A DNA stretch of 64,000 bases from Stenotrophomonas sp. MYb238 (GCF_009496535.1 NZ_WIDL01000010.1:62001-126000); one strand, 5' to 3'; shown: positions 41,769 to 51,938, numbered from the stretch's first letter. Notes: generated from the letters alone by a model not told the origin. Translations and numbers: made by a program.

Positions 41769-42992
41769 TCACTGACCGCGGGTGGCGACGATGGGCGGAA
41801 CGGTGGCGGCGCGCAGCGCCGGGCCGATGACGGCGGCCTGGCCCAGCGCGAAAAGGGCGATCGCGCCGAGCGGCAGATAGAACAGCGGCAGCCGCGCGGT
41901 CTCGAAGTAATGCATCAGCAGCTGGTTGCCGGCGTAGGCCAGCAGCATGCCCAGCACGATGCCGGCGCCGCTCAGCAGCAGGTTCTCGGTCTGGAAATAG
42001 CCCACGACCTGGCGCCGGGTGGCGCCGAGCGCGCGGCGGATGCCGATCTGCTTGGTGCGCTGCTGCACCCAGAAGCTGGCCAGGCCGACGATGCCCAGCG
42101 CGGTGACCAGCAGCATCGCCAGGCAGACGCCCAGCAGCAGCCGGGTCATGGCGCGGTCCTGGGTGAAGTAGGCTTGGCGCAGTTCGCCCAGGGGGCGGCT
42201 GTACTCGCGGTTGAGGATCGCTTCGGGCACCAGCGTCGGCGCCGCGGCCACCGCGTTGCGGACGATGCCGGGCAGGTCGCGCGGATCGGCGCGCACCACG
42301 TAGGTGCCGCTCTGCGCGTCGGTGGTCACCGGCACGATCACCGACCACTGCGCCGCGACGATGCCGCCCTCGCTGCGACCGGGATTGGGCACGGCGAAGT
42401 GCTCGACGATGCCGGCCACGCTGAAGCGCGAACTGGCCATCCAGAACTCCTGGCCCAGCGGGTTCTCGCCGGGCCACAGGTGCTCGGCGAAATCGCGGGT
42501 GATCCACACCTGCGCGCTGGCCGGCAGGAAGTTGTCGATGGGCTGGTAGTCGGCGGCGTTGAAGGCGCGGCCCTGCACCGGTACCAGCTCCAGCGCCTGG
42601 ATCGCGCCCGGGTCGAAGGTGTAGAAGTGCGGCACGCCGCCGAAACGCTTGCCCTCCTGATCCAGGGTGACGCCGGCGACGCCGGCGCGCTGCGCGAACG
42701 GCACGCTGTTGACCACGCCGGCGGCCTGCACGCCGGGCTGGCGGCGCAGCAGGTCCAGCCAGCGGCCGTTGATGTCGGCCGCGTTGCAGCCTTCGCAGTC
42801 GTTCAGCGACAGCGTGGCCAGCGCGGCTTCGTCCACGCCGCTGTCCAGGCCGACCAGGTCGATGCGCGCCATCGCCATGAACAGCGCGTTGCACAGCACC
42901 GCGCAGGCCAGGGCGATCTCCAGGGTGATCAGCAGCGCCGAGACGCGATGCCGCGTCAGGGTGGCCAGGATGGGTTTGATGTCCATGATCAT
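41769..42992 (-). CDS. FtsX/MacB-type ABC permease, type B, pair 1
   Basis: The first in-frame ATG (42992, MIMDIKP) is two bases from the pair 1A stop; the second (42986) is equally plausible. The product has 407 residues. Helix 1 has LEIALACAVLCNALF. A CEGC motif near residue 65 is unique to this copy. The core is LGIVGLASFWVQQRTKQIGI with RRALGATRRQVV, and it ends IVATRGQ, a little different from the other B copies. Together with 1A it is the promoter-proximal pair. Confidence 0.87.
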   Translation of the reverse strand: MIMDIKPILATLTRHRVSALLITLEIALACAVLCNALFMAMARIDLVGLDSGVDEAALATLSLNDCEGCNAADINGRWLDLLRRQPGVQAAGVVNSVPFAQRAGVAGVTLDQEGKRFGGVPHFYTFDPGAIQALELVPVQGRAFNAADYQPIDNFLPASAQVWITRDFAEHLWPGENPLGQEFWMASSRFSVAGIVEHFAVPNPGRSEGGIVAAQWSVIVPVTTDAQSGTYVVRADPRDLPGIVRNAVAAAPTLVPEAILNREYSRPLGELRQAYFTQDRAMTRLLLGVCLAMLLVTALGIVGLASFWVQQRTKQIGIRRALGATRRQVVGYFQTENLLLSGAGIVLGMLLAYAGNQLLMHYFETARLPLFYLPLGAIALFALGQAAVIGPALRAATVPPIVATRGQ

Positions 42993-42994
42993 GT

Positions 42995-44326
42995 TCACAG
43001 CGACTTGACCTGCAGTGCGGGGTCGATCCGGCTCGCGCGCAGCGCCGGCAGCAGGCCGGCGACGAGCGTGGTGGTCACGGCCAGGACGAAGGTGAGGGCC
43101 AGCATCGACAGGTCCAGGTGCACCATGTCGGCGTATTCCAGCGGTTGCTGGCGCACGTTCCACAGGCCCAGCAGGGTCAGGCCCAGACCGGCGATGCCGC
43201 CGGCCAGGCCGATCAGCGCGGCTTCGACCAGGCACTGCATGAACACCATCGAGCGGGTCGCGCCGAGCGCGCGCAGCACGCCGATCTCGCCGCTGCGGCG
43301 CAGGAACTTGGCCAGCAGCAGGCCGACGGTGTTGAACAGGCAGATGCCGAGGAAGGCCAGCGCCAGCCACGCCTGCAGGCGCGCGTCGCGCGGCACCGCG
43401 CCGTTGTAGTCCAGCCATTCCATCAGGCCGGGCAGGCGCGCGTTGCCGGTCTGGCGGATGCGGCCCAGCTCGTGCTGCTGGCGTACGTAGCCGTCCATGA
43501 ACTGGCGGTAGGCGGCCACCTTGGCGCTGCTGTCCAGCTGCACCCACAGCTGCAGCCACACGCAGGGCGCGTTCTCCAGGTAACCCGGGCGCTCGGGCAG
43601 GCCCCAGCAGGTGAACTGGCGGAAATTGCCGGCGTTGATCTGCAGGCCGGTGAAGAACGGCACCATCACGTCCTCGGGTTTGGCGTAATACGACGCGGTA
43701 TCGCCCTGGGAGAAACGGCCGCCGGCCACCGTGTAGAACTGCGGCGAGGGCCGCCACGGCGCCAGCACGCCGACGATGCGCACGTCGCTGCCGCGGATGC
43801 GCAGCATCCTGCCGGTGCTGTCCTGGCCGCCGAACAGGTGCTGGTTGAGGTCCCAGGAAATCACCGCCACGCGCGCGCGGCGCTCATCGTCCTCGGCCGA
43901 CCAGCCGCTGCCCCAGGCCATAGGCACCTGGAACATCGGGAAGAAGTCGGCGGTGGTGGAAAGCATCGTGGTCATGCTCGCCGGCTCGCCGCTTTCCGGC
44001 GCCTGCAGCTTCACCGGGCTGTCCACCACCAGCGCCTGGCGGTCGGCCTTGGCGGCGCGCCACAGGTCCACGGCCGAGGTGTAGTCCAGCATGTCCGGCG
44101 GATTGGTGCGCGGCTCCGCGCCCGGCATCGCATCCAGCTGCGGGTAGTACAGGTGCTGGCTGCGGCCGGGCAGCGGGTCGCCGGAAAGCAGGTGGCGCAC
44201 GGTCAGGGTCGTCATCGCCGCGCCGATGCCCATGGCGATGGACAGCACCATCAGCCCGGTGAGCACCGGCGTGCGGCGCAGACTGCGCAGGCCCTGTCCG
44301 AGGTAGTACGGGAGCAGCGACAGCAT
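42995..44326 (-). CDS. FtsX/MacB-type ABC permease, type A, pair 1
   Basis: The 443-residue product begins MLSLLPYYLGQGLRSLRRTP. Helix 1 has LMVLSIAMGIGAAMTTLTV. The periplasmic cysteine pair is 240 and 255 (FTCWG, APCVWLQLWVQL). The C-terminal core is LLLAKFLRRSGEIGVLRALG and the end is LQVKSL. It lies nine bases behind the ATPase gene. With no ATPase domain of its own, it must use the separate ATPase, like LolC/LolE or YknZ. Confidence 0.89.
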   Translation of the reverse strand: MLSLLPYYLGQGLRSLRRTPVLTGLMVLSIAMGIGAAMTTLTVRHLLSGDPLPGRSQHLYYPQLDAMPGAEPRTNPPDMLDYTSAVDLWRAAKADRQALVVDSPVKLQAPESGEPASMTTMLSTTADFFPMFQVPMAWGSGWSAEDDERRARVAVISWDLNQHLFGGQDSTGRMLRIRGSDVRIVGVLAPWRPSPQFYTVAGGRFSQGDTASYYAKPEDVMVPFFTGLQINAGNFRQFTCWGLPERPGYLENAPCVWLQLWVQLDSSAKVAAYRQFMDGYVRQQHELGRIRQTGNARLPGLMEWLDYNGAVPRDARLQAWLALAFLGICLFNTVGLLLAKFLRRSGEIGVLRALGATRSMVFMQCLVEAALIGLAGGIAGLGLTLLGLWNVRQQPLEYADMVHLDLSMLALTFVLAVTTTLVAGLLPALRASRIDPALQVKSL

Positions 44327-44335
44327 GTCCTTTCC

Positions 44336-45058
44336 TCAGTCCTGCGTGGCCGCTTCGGTGGCCGCCACGCCACGGCCCAGCGACGGATCGCGCAGCAGGT
44401 CGGTGGCCTGGCCGTCGACGATGTGCACGTTGCGCTGCGCGCGCGCGGCCAGTTCCGGATCGTGGGTCACCATGACGATGGTGGTGCCCTGGGAATTGAT
44501 TTCCTCCAGCAGTTCCATGACGCCGCGCGCCATCTGCGTGTCCAGGTTGCCGGTCGGTTCGTCGGCCAGCAGCAGGCGCGGGCTGCCGGCCAGGGCGCGG
44601 GCGATGGCCGCGCGCTGCTGCTGGCCGCCGGACAGTTCGGCCGGGTAGTGCTTCATGCGCGAGCCCAGGCCGACGCTGCTCAGCGCCTTCTCGATGCGCT
44701 CGCGGCGCTCGGCCGACGGCATGCCGCGGTAGCGCAGCGGCACGTCGACGTTGTCGAACAGGTTCAGGTCGGGGATCAGGTTGAAGCCCTGGAAGATGAA
44801 GCCGATCTTCTGGTTGCGCAGGCGCGAGCGGGCGTCGTCGCCGAGGTGGCTGACGTCCTGGCCGTCGAGCAGGTACTGGCCGCTGGTGAAGGTCTCCAGC
44901 AGGCCGGCGATGTTGAGGAAGGTGGTCTTGCCCGAGCCCGACGGGCCGGTGACGGCGACGAACTCGCCCTCGCGCACATGCAGGTCGAGCGAACGCAACG
45001 CGTGGGTTTCGACCTGCTCGGTGCGGAAGACCTTGGAGACGGATTGCATCTGGAGCAT
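44336..45058 (-). CDS. ABC ATPase of MacB/LolD type for the permease array
   Basis: The 240-residue product has Walker A GPSGSGKT (38-45), Q loop Gln 90 in GFIFQGFNLI, signature LSGGQQQR (142-149), and Walker B LLLADEPTGNLD (162-173). The LADEPTGNLD form is that of the MacB/LolD/FtsE class that powers mechanotransmission rather than simple transport. It is the only ATPase in the array of eight permeases, so all four A/B pairs presumably share it. It lies 175 bases after the adaptor gene, and a repeat fills that gap. Confidence 0.93.
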   Translation of the reverse strand: MLQMQSVSKVFRTEQVETHALRSLDLHVREGEFVAVTGPSGSGKTTFLNIAGLLETFTSGQYLLDGQDVSHLGDDARSRLRNQKIGFIFQGFNLIPDLNLFDNVDVPLRYRGMPSAERRERIEKALSSVGLGSRMKHYPAELSGGQQQRAAIARALAGSPRLLLADEPTGNLDTQMARGVMELLEEINSQGTTIVMVTHDPELAARAQRNVHIVDGQATDLLRDPSLGRGVAATEAATQD

Positions 45059-45070
45059 GGGATGACCTCT

Positions 45071-45224
45071 GGGAAAGGAGAAACGGGAAGCGGGAAACAG
45101 GGAGCGGGGAATGCAGGATCAGGCGTGGCGGACAGGAAGCGTGGCGAAAGGGCGGGTGCCTGCTCTTGCAGGGGCCCGGACGACTGCAGTCACGTCCATT
45201 CCCCCTTCCCTGTTCCCCTTTCCC
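45071..45224. repeat. Purine/pyrimidine inverted repeat between adaptor and ATPase genes
   Basis: A G/A-rich left part (GGGAAAGGAGAAACGGGAAG and more) is inverted by CATTCCCCCTTCCCTGTTCC with CCTTTCCC after it. The right end, TTTCCCGGCTTT, also closes the copy between jetA and jetB. Confidence 0.65.
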
Positions 45225-45233
45225 GGCTTTGCA

Positions 45234-46511
45234 TCAATTGATGGAAACCCTTTCGGCATCGCCGAACAGGTCGGTACCGGAAACGACGACCTTCTCGCCC
45301 GGCTGCAGGCCGGAGACGATCTCGACCTCGCCCAGGCTGCTGACGCCGAACTGCACCGGGCGGCGGCTGGCGGTGCTGCCGTTGACCACCCAGGCGTAAC
45401 GGCCGCCGGACTGCTCGACGAACGGACCGCGCTCGACCTTGATCACGTCCTTGCGGGTGTCGAGCAGGATGCGCGCGCTCATGCGCTGGCTCTGGCGCAG
45501 GCCCTCGGGCTGCTTGTCGGAGAAGCGGATGCGGGCCACGACCTCGCCGTTGACCACTTCCGGCGACACCGCCGAGATCTCGCCCGGGAACGGCTGGCCG
45601 GAACCGCTGGTGAGCTGGGACGGCATGCCGATCGCCAGGTCGCGGGCGAAGCTCTCCGGCACCTTGATCTCGATCTCGAAGCGCGACAGGTCGACCACGC
45701 CCAGGATCGGCGCGTTGGCCGCGACCTGGGTGTGCTGGGTGGCCTGCACCTGGCCGACCTGTCCGTCGAACGGCGCGCGCAGGGTCAGCGCGTCGACCTG
45801 GCGCTGCACTTCGTCCACCACCGCCTGCTGGCGGTTGGCGAGCAGGCGCTTGTTGCGCGCATCCAGGTCCGCGCCCTGGCTCTGCAGCGCGGCATCGCTC
45901 TTGGCGTGCTGCAGGGTGATCTCGGCCTTCTTCAGGTCGTCCTGCGCCTTGGCCAGGTTGACCTGCGGCACCGCGCCGCCGTCGAAACCGCGCTGGTAGC
46001 GCTCCAGGTCGCGCGCGGCGGCCTGGCGGTCGATCGCGGCCTGGTCGGTGACCTTGCTGGCGGTGGCGCGGGCCAGGGTGGCGTCGAGCGCGGCGCGGCC
46101 GGCCTCGGCTTCCAGGCCGGCCAGGGTGGCCTGTTCCTGCGCCAGCTTGCTGCGCAGTTCCGGGCTGTCGATCACCGCCAGCTCCTGGCCTTTCTTGACC
46201 ACGTCGCCGGCCACCACCTTCAGGGTCACGGTGCCGGCGGAAATGGCGTACAGCACCGGGCTGTTGGCGGCGATCACGCGGCCGTCGGCGGCGATGTCGC
46301 GGACCAGGTCGCCGCGGCCGACCGTGGCGATGCGCAGGCGCGCGCCGTCGAACGAGCGCGAACCGCCGAGCCAGCCCTTGGCGACGAAACCGATGCCGGC
46401 CAGCACCACGACCGCGGCCACGGCCGGCCACAACCAGCGGCGCCACTGCGGCCGGGGGTGCTGGGAAAGGGTGTGGTCCTGTGCGGAGGTGTCGCGGATC
46501 ATCGTCGGCAT
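45234..46511 (-). CDS. MacA/HlyD-type periplasmic adaptor protein
   Basis: The 425-residue product has a cytoplasmic lead, one membrane anchor (WLWPAVAAVVVLAGIGFVA), a barrel-sandwich hybrid (VISAGTVTLKVVAGDVVKKG-like), a long coiled-coil hairpin (about 110-215) and beta-barrel domains (TLRAPFDGQVGQV, VVDLSRFEIEIKVPE). This is the MacA/YknX class that couples an inner-membrane ABC exporter to the outside. No TolC-like gene is nearby. ATGs at 46511 and 46502 both lack a ribosome site. The sigma-54 promoter lies directly upstream, which makes this the first gene of the array. Confidence 0.88.
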   Translation of the reverse strand: MPTMIRDTSAQDHTLSQHPRPQWRRWLWPAVAAVVVLAGIGFVAKGWLGGSRSFDGARLRIATVGRGDLVRDIAADGRVIAANSPVLYAISAGTVTLKVVAGDVVKKGQELAVIDSPELRSKLAQEQATLAGLEAEAGRAALDATLARATASKVTDQAAIDRQAAARDLERYQRGFDGGAVPQVNLAKAQDDLKKAEITLQHAKSDAALQSQGADLDARNKRLLANRQQAVVDEVQRQVDALTLRAPFDGQVGQVQATQHTQVAANAPILGVVDLSRFEIEIKVPESFARDLAIGMPSQLTSGSGQPFPGEISAVSPEVVNGEVVARIRFSDKQPEGLRQSQRMSARILLDTRKDVIKVERGPFVEQSGGRYAWVVNGSTASRRPVQFGVSSLGEVEIVSGLQPGEKVVVSGTDLFGDAERVSIN

Positions 46512-46534
46512 CGCTGGCGGAGTTGGTAACGATT

Positions 46535-46551
46535 AAGCAGGTGCCGTGCCA
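46535..46551 (-). promoter_or_regulatory. Sigma-54 (-24/-12) promoter of the permease array
   Basis: On the minus strand the site reads TGGCACGGCACCTGCTT. It keeps the invariant GG and GC exactly ten bases apart and matches TGGCAC-N5-TTGC at all but one position. The predicted start is near 46525, 14 bases before the adaptor ATG. Confidence 0.78.
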
Positions 46552-46603
46552 ACTTTCAAGCCGATGAAAACAAAGGGATATTTTTCGTGGAATGGAGTGT
46601 CCG

Positions 46604-46638
46604 GGTGTCCGCGGACACCTGCGCGGACAGTGTCCGCG
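46604..46638. promoter_or_regulatory. Two TGTCC/GGACA palindromes, likely enhancer sites of the NtrC-type activator
   Basis: GGTGTCCGCGGACACC (46604-46619) is a perfect 16-base palindrome. CGCGGACAGTGTCCGCG (46622-46638) is a perfect palindrome with one central base. They lie about 80-115 bases upstream of the predicted start, the usual distance for NtrC-family enhancers. Further TGTCC half-sites occur at 46598, 46646, 46657, 46668 and 46691. Confidence 0.7.
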
Positions 46639-46685
46639 GGGGCGATGTCCGGCTGTTGTCCAGTGGATGTCCGAACCGGCTGACC

Positions 46686-46691
46686 TAGAAT
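46686..46691 (+). promoter_or_regulatory. TAGAAT -10 element before glmS
   Basis: It lies 29 bases before the glmS ATG, inside the TGTCC-rich region that also serves the divergent array. Confidence 0.5.
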
Positions 46692-46693
46692 GT

Positions 46694-46713
46694 CCGTCTG
46701 TGATTCCAGACGG
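46694..46713 (+). other. Hairpin at the glmS ribosome-binding region
   Basis: CCGTCTG and CAGACGG form a perfect seven-base stem around TGATTC and end eight bases before the ATG, over the place where a ribosome site would be. Confidence 0.5.
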
Positions 46714-46720
46714 ATGGACT

Positions 46721-48553
<1,833 letters not shown>

Positions 48554-48580
48554 GCGCTGCGCACGGCACTGGAGAAAATG

Positions 48581-48613
48581 ACGGCCGGGGCGGCATCCGC
48601 TCCGGCCGTTTTC
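48581..48613 (+). terminator. Intrinsic terminator after glmS
   Basis: ACGGCCGGGGCGG and CCGCTCCGGCCGT form a long stem with a weak centre, followed by TTTCGTT. Confidence 0.75.
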
Positions 48614-48886
48614 GTTCTGACAGGCCGGCCATGCTCGACAGCGCGCCCGCGACGCGGCAGCCGATCGATACGCGCTGGCGGCAGCTTCCCGACGCGCCGG
48701 CGCGGTATTCCGCGGCGCAGGGAGGGCGCATGGTCCACGCAGGGGGTTGGAGCGCGGCGGCCATCGCGCCTGCCCGGGCGGCGCGGCGACGGCCTGCGGC
48801 ATCGTTGCGGCGGCGACATCGGCGCACGTCGATGGCCGGCATGTTTCCGCTTCCCGGGACCGAGGCGGCCGTTGTCGGCGGTACGG
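48614..48886. other. Gap without a supported gene
   Basis: About 270 bases between the glmS terminator and the end of the convergent regulator gene. Open frames exist but show no family motifs or ribosome sites. No repeat was recognised. Confidence 0.55.
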
Positions 48887-51127
48887 CTAGCGGCCGGCCA
48901 CCCCGGCAGGCGCGTTCAGCGGCGTCCAGCCGACATCGATGTTGTGCTCCAGCGGCAGCGAGGCATACAGCCAGCGGCCGGCGGCATCAACGCTGCTGGA
49001 GCCGGGCAGGGCGGCCTGGCCGGCGATCAGGCAGCGGCCGTCGGCCGCGGGGACATCTTCGCCCAGCCGACGCCAGGCGGTGCGGCAGCCCGCGACCGGT
49101 CCCTCGTAGTAGAGCGTCCCGCCGGCGGTGTGCCATTCGCGGTAATGGGCGGGATCGGGGAACCGGGTGTCGTGCGCGACGACCGAGCCCAGCCCGGCGT
49201 CGGCGCACCAGATGCCCGTGCGCGCCGGCCGGGTGAAGCAGACCCGCCGGCCGACGGCGTCGTAGCGCGCCACGGCCACGTCCTCCACCGCGGCGACGCG
49301 GTGCCAGTCCGGCAGGGAATAGAGCACCAACTGCAGCCTGCCCTGGCCGCCGTCGATGCCCACCAGCAGGCGGTCCGCCCGGTCGGTGTAGGCGGCGAAC
49401 GCCGGCGATGGCGCCGGTACCGGCAGCGGCGTCACCGCATCGCTGCCGGCGTCCACCTCGAACAGGCGGTCGCCGCCGTCGCCGCGGCCAATCACCAGCA
49501 GCCGGCGGCCATCGTCCGACCAGACCGGCGGATGGCGCGGCACCGGCACGATGCCCGCCACCGCGCGCAGGGTTTCCGGATGCGCGGGCTGGCCGATCCA
49601 CAGCTGTGCGTGCAGGCTGCGGTCCGACACGAAGGCCAGCGTGCCGCCGTCCGGGGAAATGCCCGGCGTCAGGTCCACGCCGCTGGACGCGAACACCGGC
49701 TCGGCGGCGCCGCGGCCGTCGGTGCGCAGGCGGAACATGCCGCTGCGCAGCCGGTCGATCTCGAACACCATCGACCAGTCGTCCGCGGCGACGTCCGGAT
49801 GCACCGGGTTGCCGCCGGCCAGTACCGGCAGCGCGACCGGATCGCCGCCGGCCAGGTCGACGCGGTACAGCCGCACTTCCTCCTTGACCAGGCTGAAGAC
49901 CACGCCGCGACTGTCCGGCAGCCAGGACCAGCCGCGGATGTCGCCACGCAGGGTGGTGATGCGGCGCGGCGTGCCGCCGGCGGCGGGCATCACCCACAGG
50001 TCGCCCAGGGTGGTGCCGCGACGGAAGCCCAGCCAGCGGCCGTCGGGGGAATGGCGCGGCAGCGCATCGACGGACTCGCGGTCGATCGCGTAGTCCAGCG
50101 CCTGCCAGCGTCCGCTGGCCAGGTCGAGCCGGCGCAGGGCGCCGCCCGTGTCCGCGCCCGCGCCGCTGGCGACGAGGCCGCGGCCATCGGGCGTCCAGTC
50201 GAACGGCAGCCCGTCCGATTCCGCGCAATCGCCCACCGCGCGCGCCTCGCCGCCGTCGGCGGGCGCCACCATGAACTGGCAGCGTCGGTCGCTGCTGCGG
50301 AGGAAGGCGATGCGCCGGCCGTCGCGGGACCACGCCGGCAGGCTGTCCTGCTCGCCCGGTCCGGGAGAGGCGAACGGCCGCGCATTGGCCTGCGACACGC
50401 GCTGGATGTGCAGCCGCTGCCTGCGCGTGCCGGGATCCTGGCGCGCGAACACCAGCTGCGTGCCGTCCGGCGACAACCGCGGCGTGGTCTCCTGTTCGGC
50501 GGTGGAAACGATGGCGTGGTACGGCGGCGCCGTTTCGCGCGCGGGCAGCGCCGCGGCGGATGGCGGCGGCGCGCGTTCGCCATTGCCATTGTCGTCGTGC
50601 GCGACGCCGGCATGCAGGAACGCCACCAGCGCCACGAGCAGCAGCGCCGCCGCCACCGCCACGGCCCATCGCCAGCGCGGCGCGCGCTGGACGGGCGGAG
50701 GATCCGGCGGCGGCGCCGCGTCGATGGCCGCGACCGGCATCGGCCGCCACGCGTGCGCGGCCAGCAGGCGATAGCCGCCCTTGGCGATGGTTTCGATGTA
50801 GCGCGGCGCCTCGCGGTCGTCGCCGAACGCCTTGCGCAACAGCGCGATGGCCTGGGTCAGCACGTCGTCGGTGGGCAGCGTGTCGGGCCAGACGCGCGCC
50901 AGCAGCGCGTCGCGGCTGACCACCTTGCCCGCCTCGTCCACCAGCGCCAGCAGCACCTGCAGCGACTTGAGGGTGAGCCGCCGCGAGGTGCCGTCCACGC
51001 GCGAGACCACGGTGCGCCGCGACAGGTCGATGTCGTGGTCGCCCACGCGCAGGATGCCGTCCGGAACCGCCTGCGCTCCCGCGGCGTTGCCGGTACGACG
51101 ACCGCCAGTGACTGCCCGTTCTTCCAT
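48887..51127 (-). CDS. CadC-like membrane transcription regulator with beta-propeller sensor
   Basis: The chosen start (MEERAVTGGRR) gives 746 residues. An OmpR-type winged helix (about 25-122, with TLKSLQVLLALVDEAG and YIETIAKGGYRLLA) is followed by a Pro-rich linker, one membrane helix (153-172) and a large periplasmic part. That part repeats TolB/WD40-like blades: RLSPDGTQLVFAR, AWSRDGRRIAFLRS, RHSPDGRWLGFR, GISPDGGTLAFVSD, VWSDDGRRLLVIG. It should bind DNA at the inner membrane and sense a periplasmic ligand or protein. It is divergent from the small secreted protein gene at 51501, a natural target candidate. Confidence 0.88.
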   Translation of the reverse strand: MEERAVTGGRRTGNAAGAQAVPDGILRVGDHDIDLSRRTVVSRVDGTSRRLTLKSLQVLLALVDEAGKVVSRDALLARVWPDTLPTDDVLTQAIALLRKAFGDDREAPRYIETIAKGGYRLLAAHAWRPMPVAAIDAAPPPDPPPVQRAPRWRWAVAVAAALLLVALVAFLHAGVAHDDNGNGERAPPPSAAALPARETAPPYHAIVSTAEQETTPRLSPDGTQLVFARQDPGTRRQRLHIQRVSQANARPFASPGPGEQDSLPAWSRDGRRIAFLRSSDRRCQFMVAPADGGEARAVGDCAESDGLPFDWTPDGRGLVASGAGADTGGALRRLDLASGRWQALDYAIDRESVDALPRHSPDGRWLGFRRGTTLGDLWVMPAAGGTPRRITTLRGDIRGWSWLPDSRGVVFSLVKEEVRLYRVDLAGGDPVALPVLAGGNPVHPDVAADDWSMVFEIDRLRSGMFRLRTDGRGAAEPVFASSGVDLTPGISPDGGTLAFVSDRSLHAQLWIGQPAHPETLRAVAGIVPVPRHPPVWSDDGRRLLVIGRGDGGDRLFEVDAGSDAVTPLPVPAPSPAFAAYTDRADRLLVGIDGGQGRLQLVLYSLPDWHRVAAVEDVAVARYDAVGRRVCFTRPARTGIWCADAGLGSVVAHDTRFPDPAHYREWHTAGGTLYYEGPVAGCRTAWRRLGEDVPAADGRCLIAGQAALPGSSSVDAAGRWLYASLPLEHNIDVGWTPLNAPAGVAGR

Positions 51128-51500
51128 TACGCCGGTCTGCCCGAGTGCAGGCTTGGCCAGCACGCCCCGCCCTGATCATGGAGACGGCGCGCCCTGCATG
51201 CGCCGCACGCGTCGCCGTCCGTTGGGTGCGATGGAGCGCCATCGGCGTTCCATCACCGCGCCGAGGATGCTGGCGGCGCGGAGGCGGCGGCATGTGCCTT
51301 TGGTCAGGTCGCGCGGATGCGTTCAGGCGGGCGTCGCTTTCGGCGTGCTCCGGCTGCGCCGGCGGCTGCGTTGTTTGCATTCCTTGGCCTCACGCCCGGC
51401 CCTTGGTCATCGCGACTTCAAGCAGATTCCGTCGCCGCGCGCGCTGCCTAGCCTTGTATCCGTGCCCAACCCCCGGCACGGAACGAAGAAGGAAAACGCC
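51128..51500. other. Divergent gap of about 370 bases
   Basis: Between the CadC-like regulator and the small secreted protein. It should hold both promoters, but no clear -35/-10 pair was seen. CGTGCC and GGCACG near 51467-51482 form a small inverted repeat close to the second gene. Confidence 0.5.
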
Positions 51501-51872
51501 ATGTACCGATGTCTGTTGATCGTCCTGTCCCTGGGCGCCGCCGCGATGCTGCCCGTGGATGCCGCGGCGGCGGGAAAGAGCGGCGACGCGCCGCCGACCT
51601 GCGTCACCCTGTCCGGCCAGCACAAGGCCGCGCGCGTGGGCACCGACGGCATGGTCATCGCCGACGGCGACAACCACCTGCGCCTGGACTTCGGGCACTA
51701 CTGCGACGCGATGATGAAGAACTCGAGCGTGGTGCTCGCCACCGATGGACGGGAGAACGTCGTCTGCACCCAGGGCAGCGTGTTGACCTCGCGCGCCGGT
51801 TCCTGCCCGGTCCGCGCCATGTATCCGATCGACGAGGCCGAATACCAGCGCCGCGCCCGCCGCCGCAACTGA
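51501..51872 (+). CDS. Small secreted protein, unknown (possibly DUF6491-like)
   Basis: The 123-residue product has a signal peptide (MYRCLLIVLSLGAAAMLPVD, then AAAA). The mature part has four cysteines (PTCVTL, HYCDAM, VVCTQG, GSCPVR), enough for two disulfides, and a basic tail (YQRRARRRN). A GAAGGA ribosome site precedes the ATG. Its pattern resembles DUF6491 proteins of xanthomonads, but I cannot be sure. It is divergent from the CadC-like regulator. Confidence 0.72.
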   Translation: MYRCLLIVLSLGAAAMLPVDAAAAGKSGDAPPTCVTLSGQHKAARVGTDGMVIADGDNHLRLDFGHYCDAMMKNSSVVLATDGRENVVCTQGSVLTSRAGSCPVRAMYPIDEAEYQRRARRRN

Positions 51873-51894
51873 CGCGGCGGTCTTCCGCCATCGA

Positions 51895-51929
51895 CGAAGG
51901 CCCGCACCGGCATGCCGTGCGGGCCTTCG
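51895..51929 (+). terminator. Hairpin terminator after the small secreted protein
   Basis: CGAAGGCCCGCAC and its exact inverse form a 13-base stem with a nine-base loop. Only a weak T-containing tail follows. Confidence 0.6.
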
Positions 51930-51938
51930 CGTCTATGT

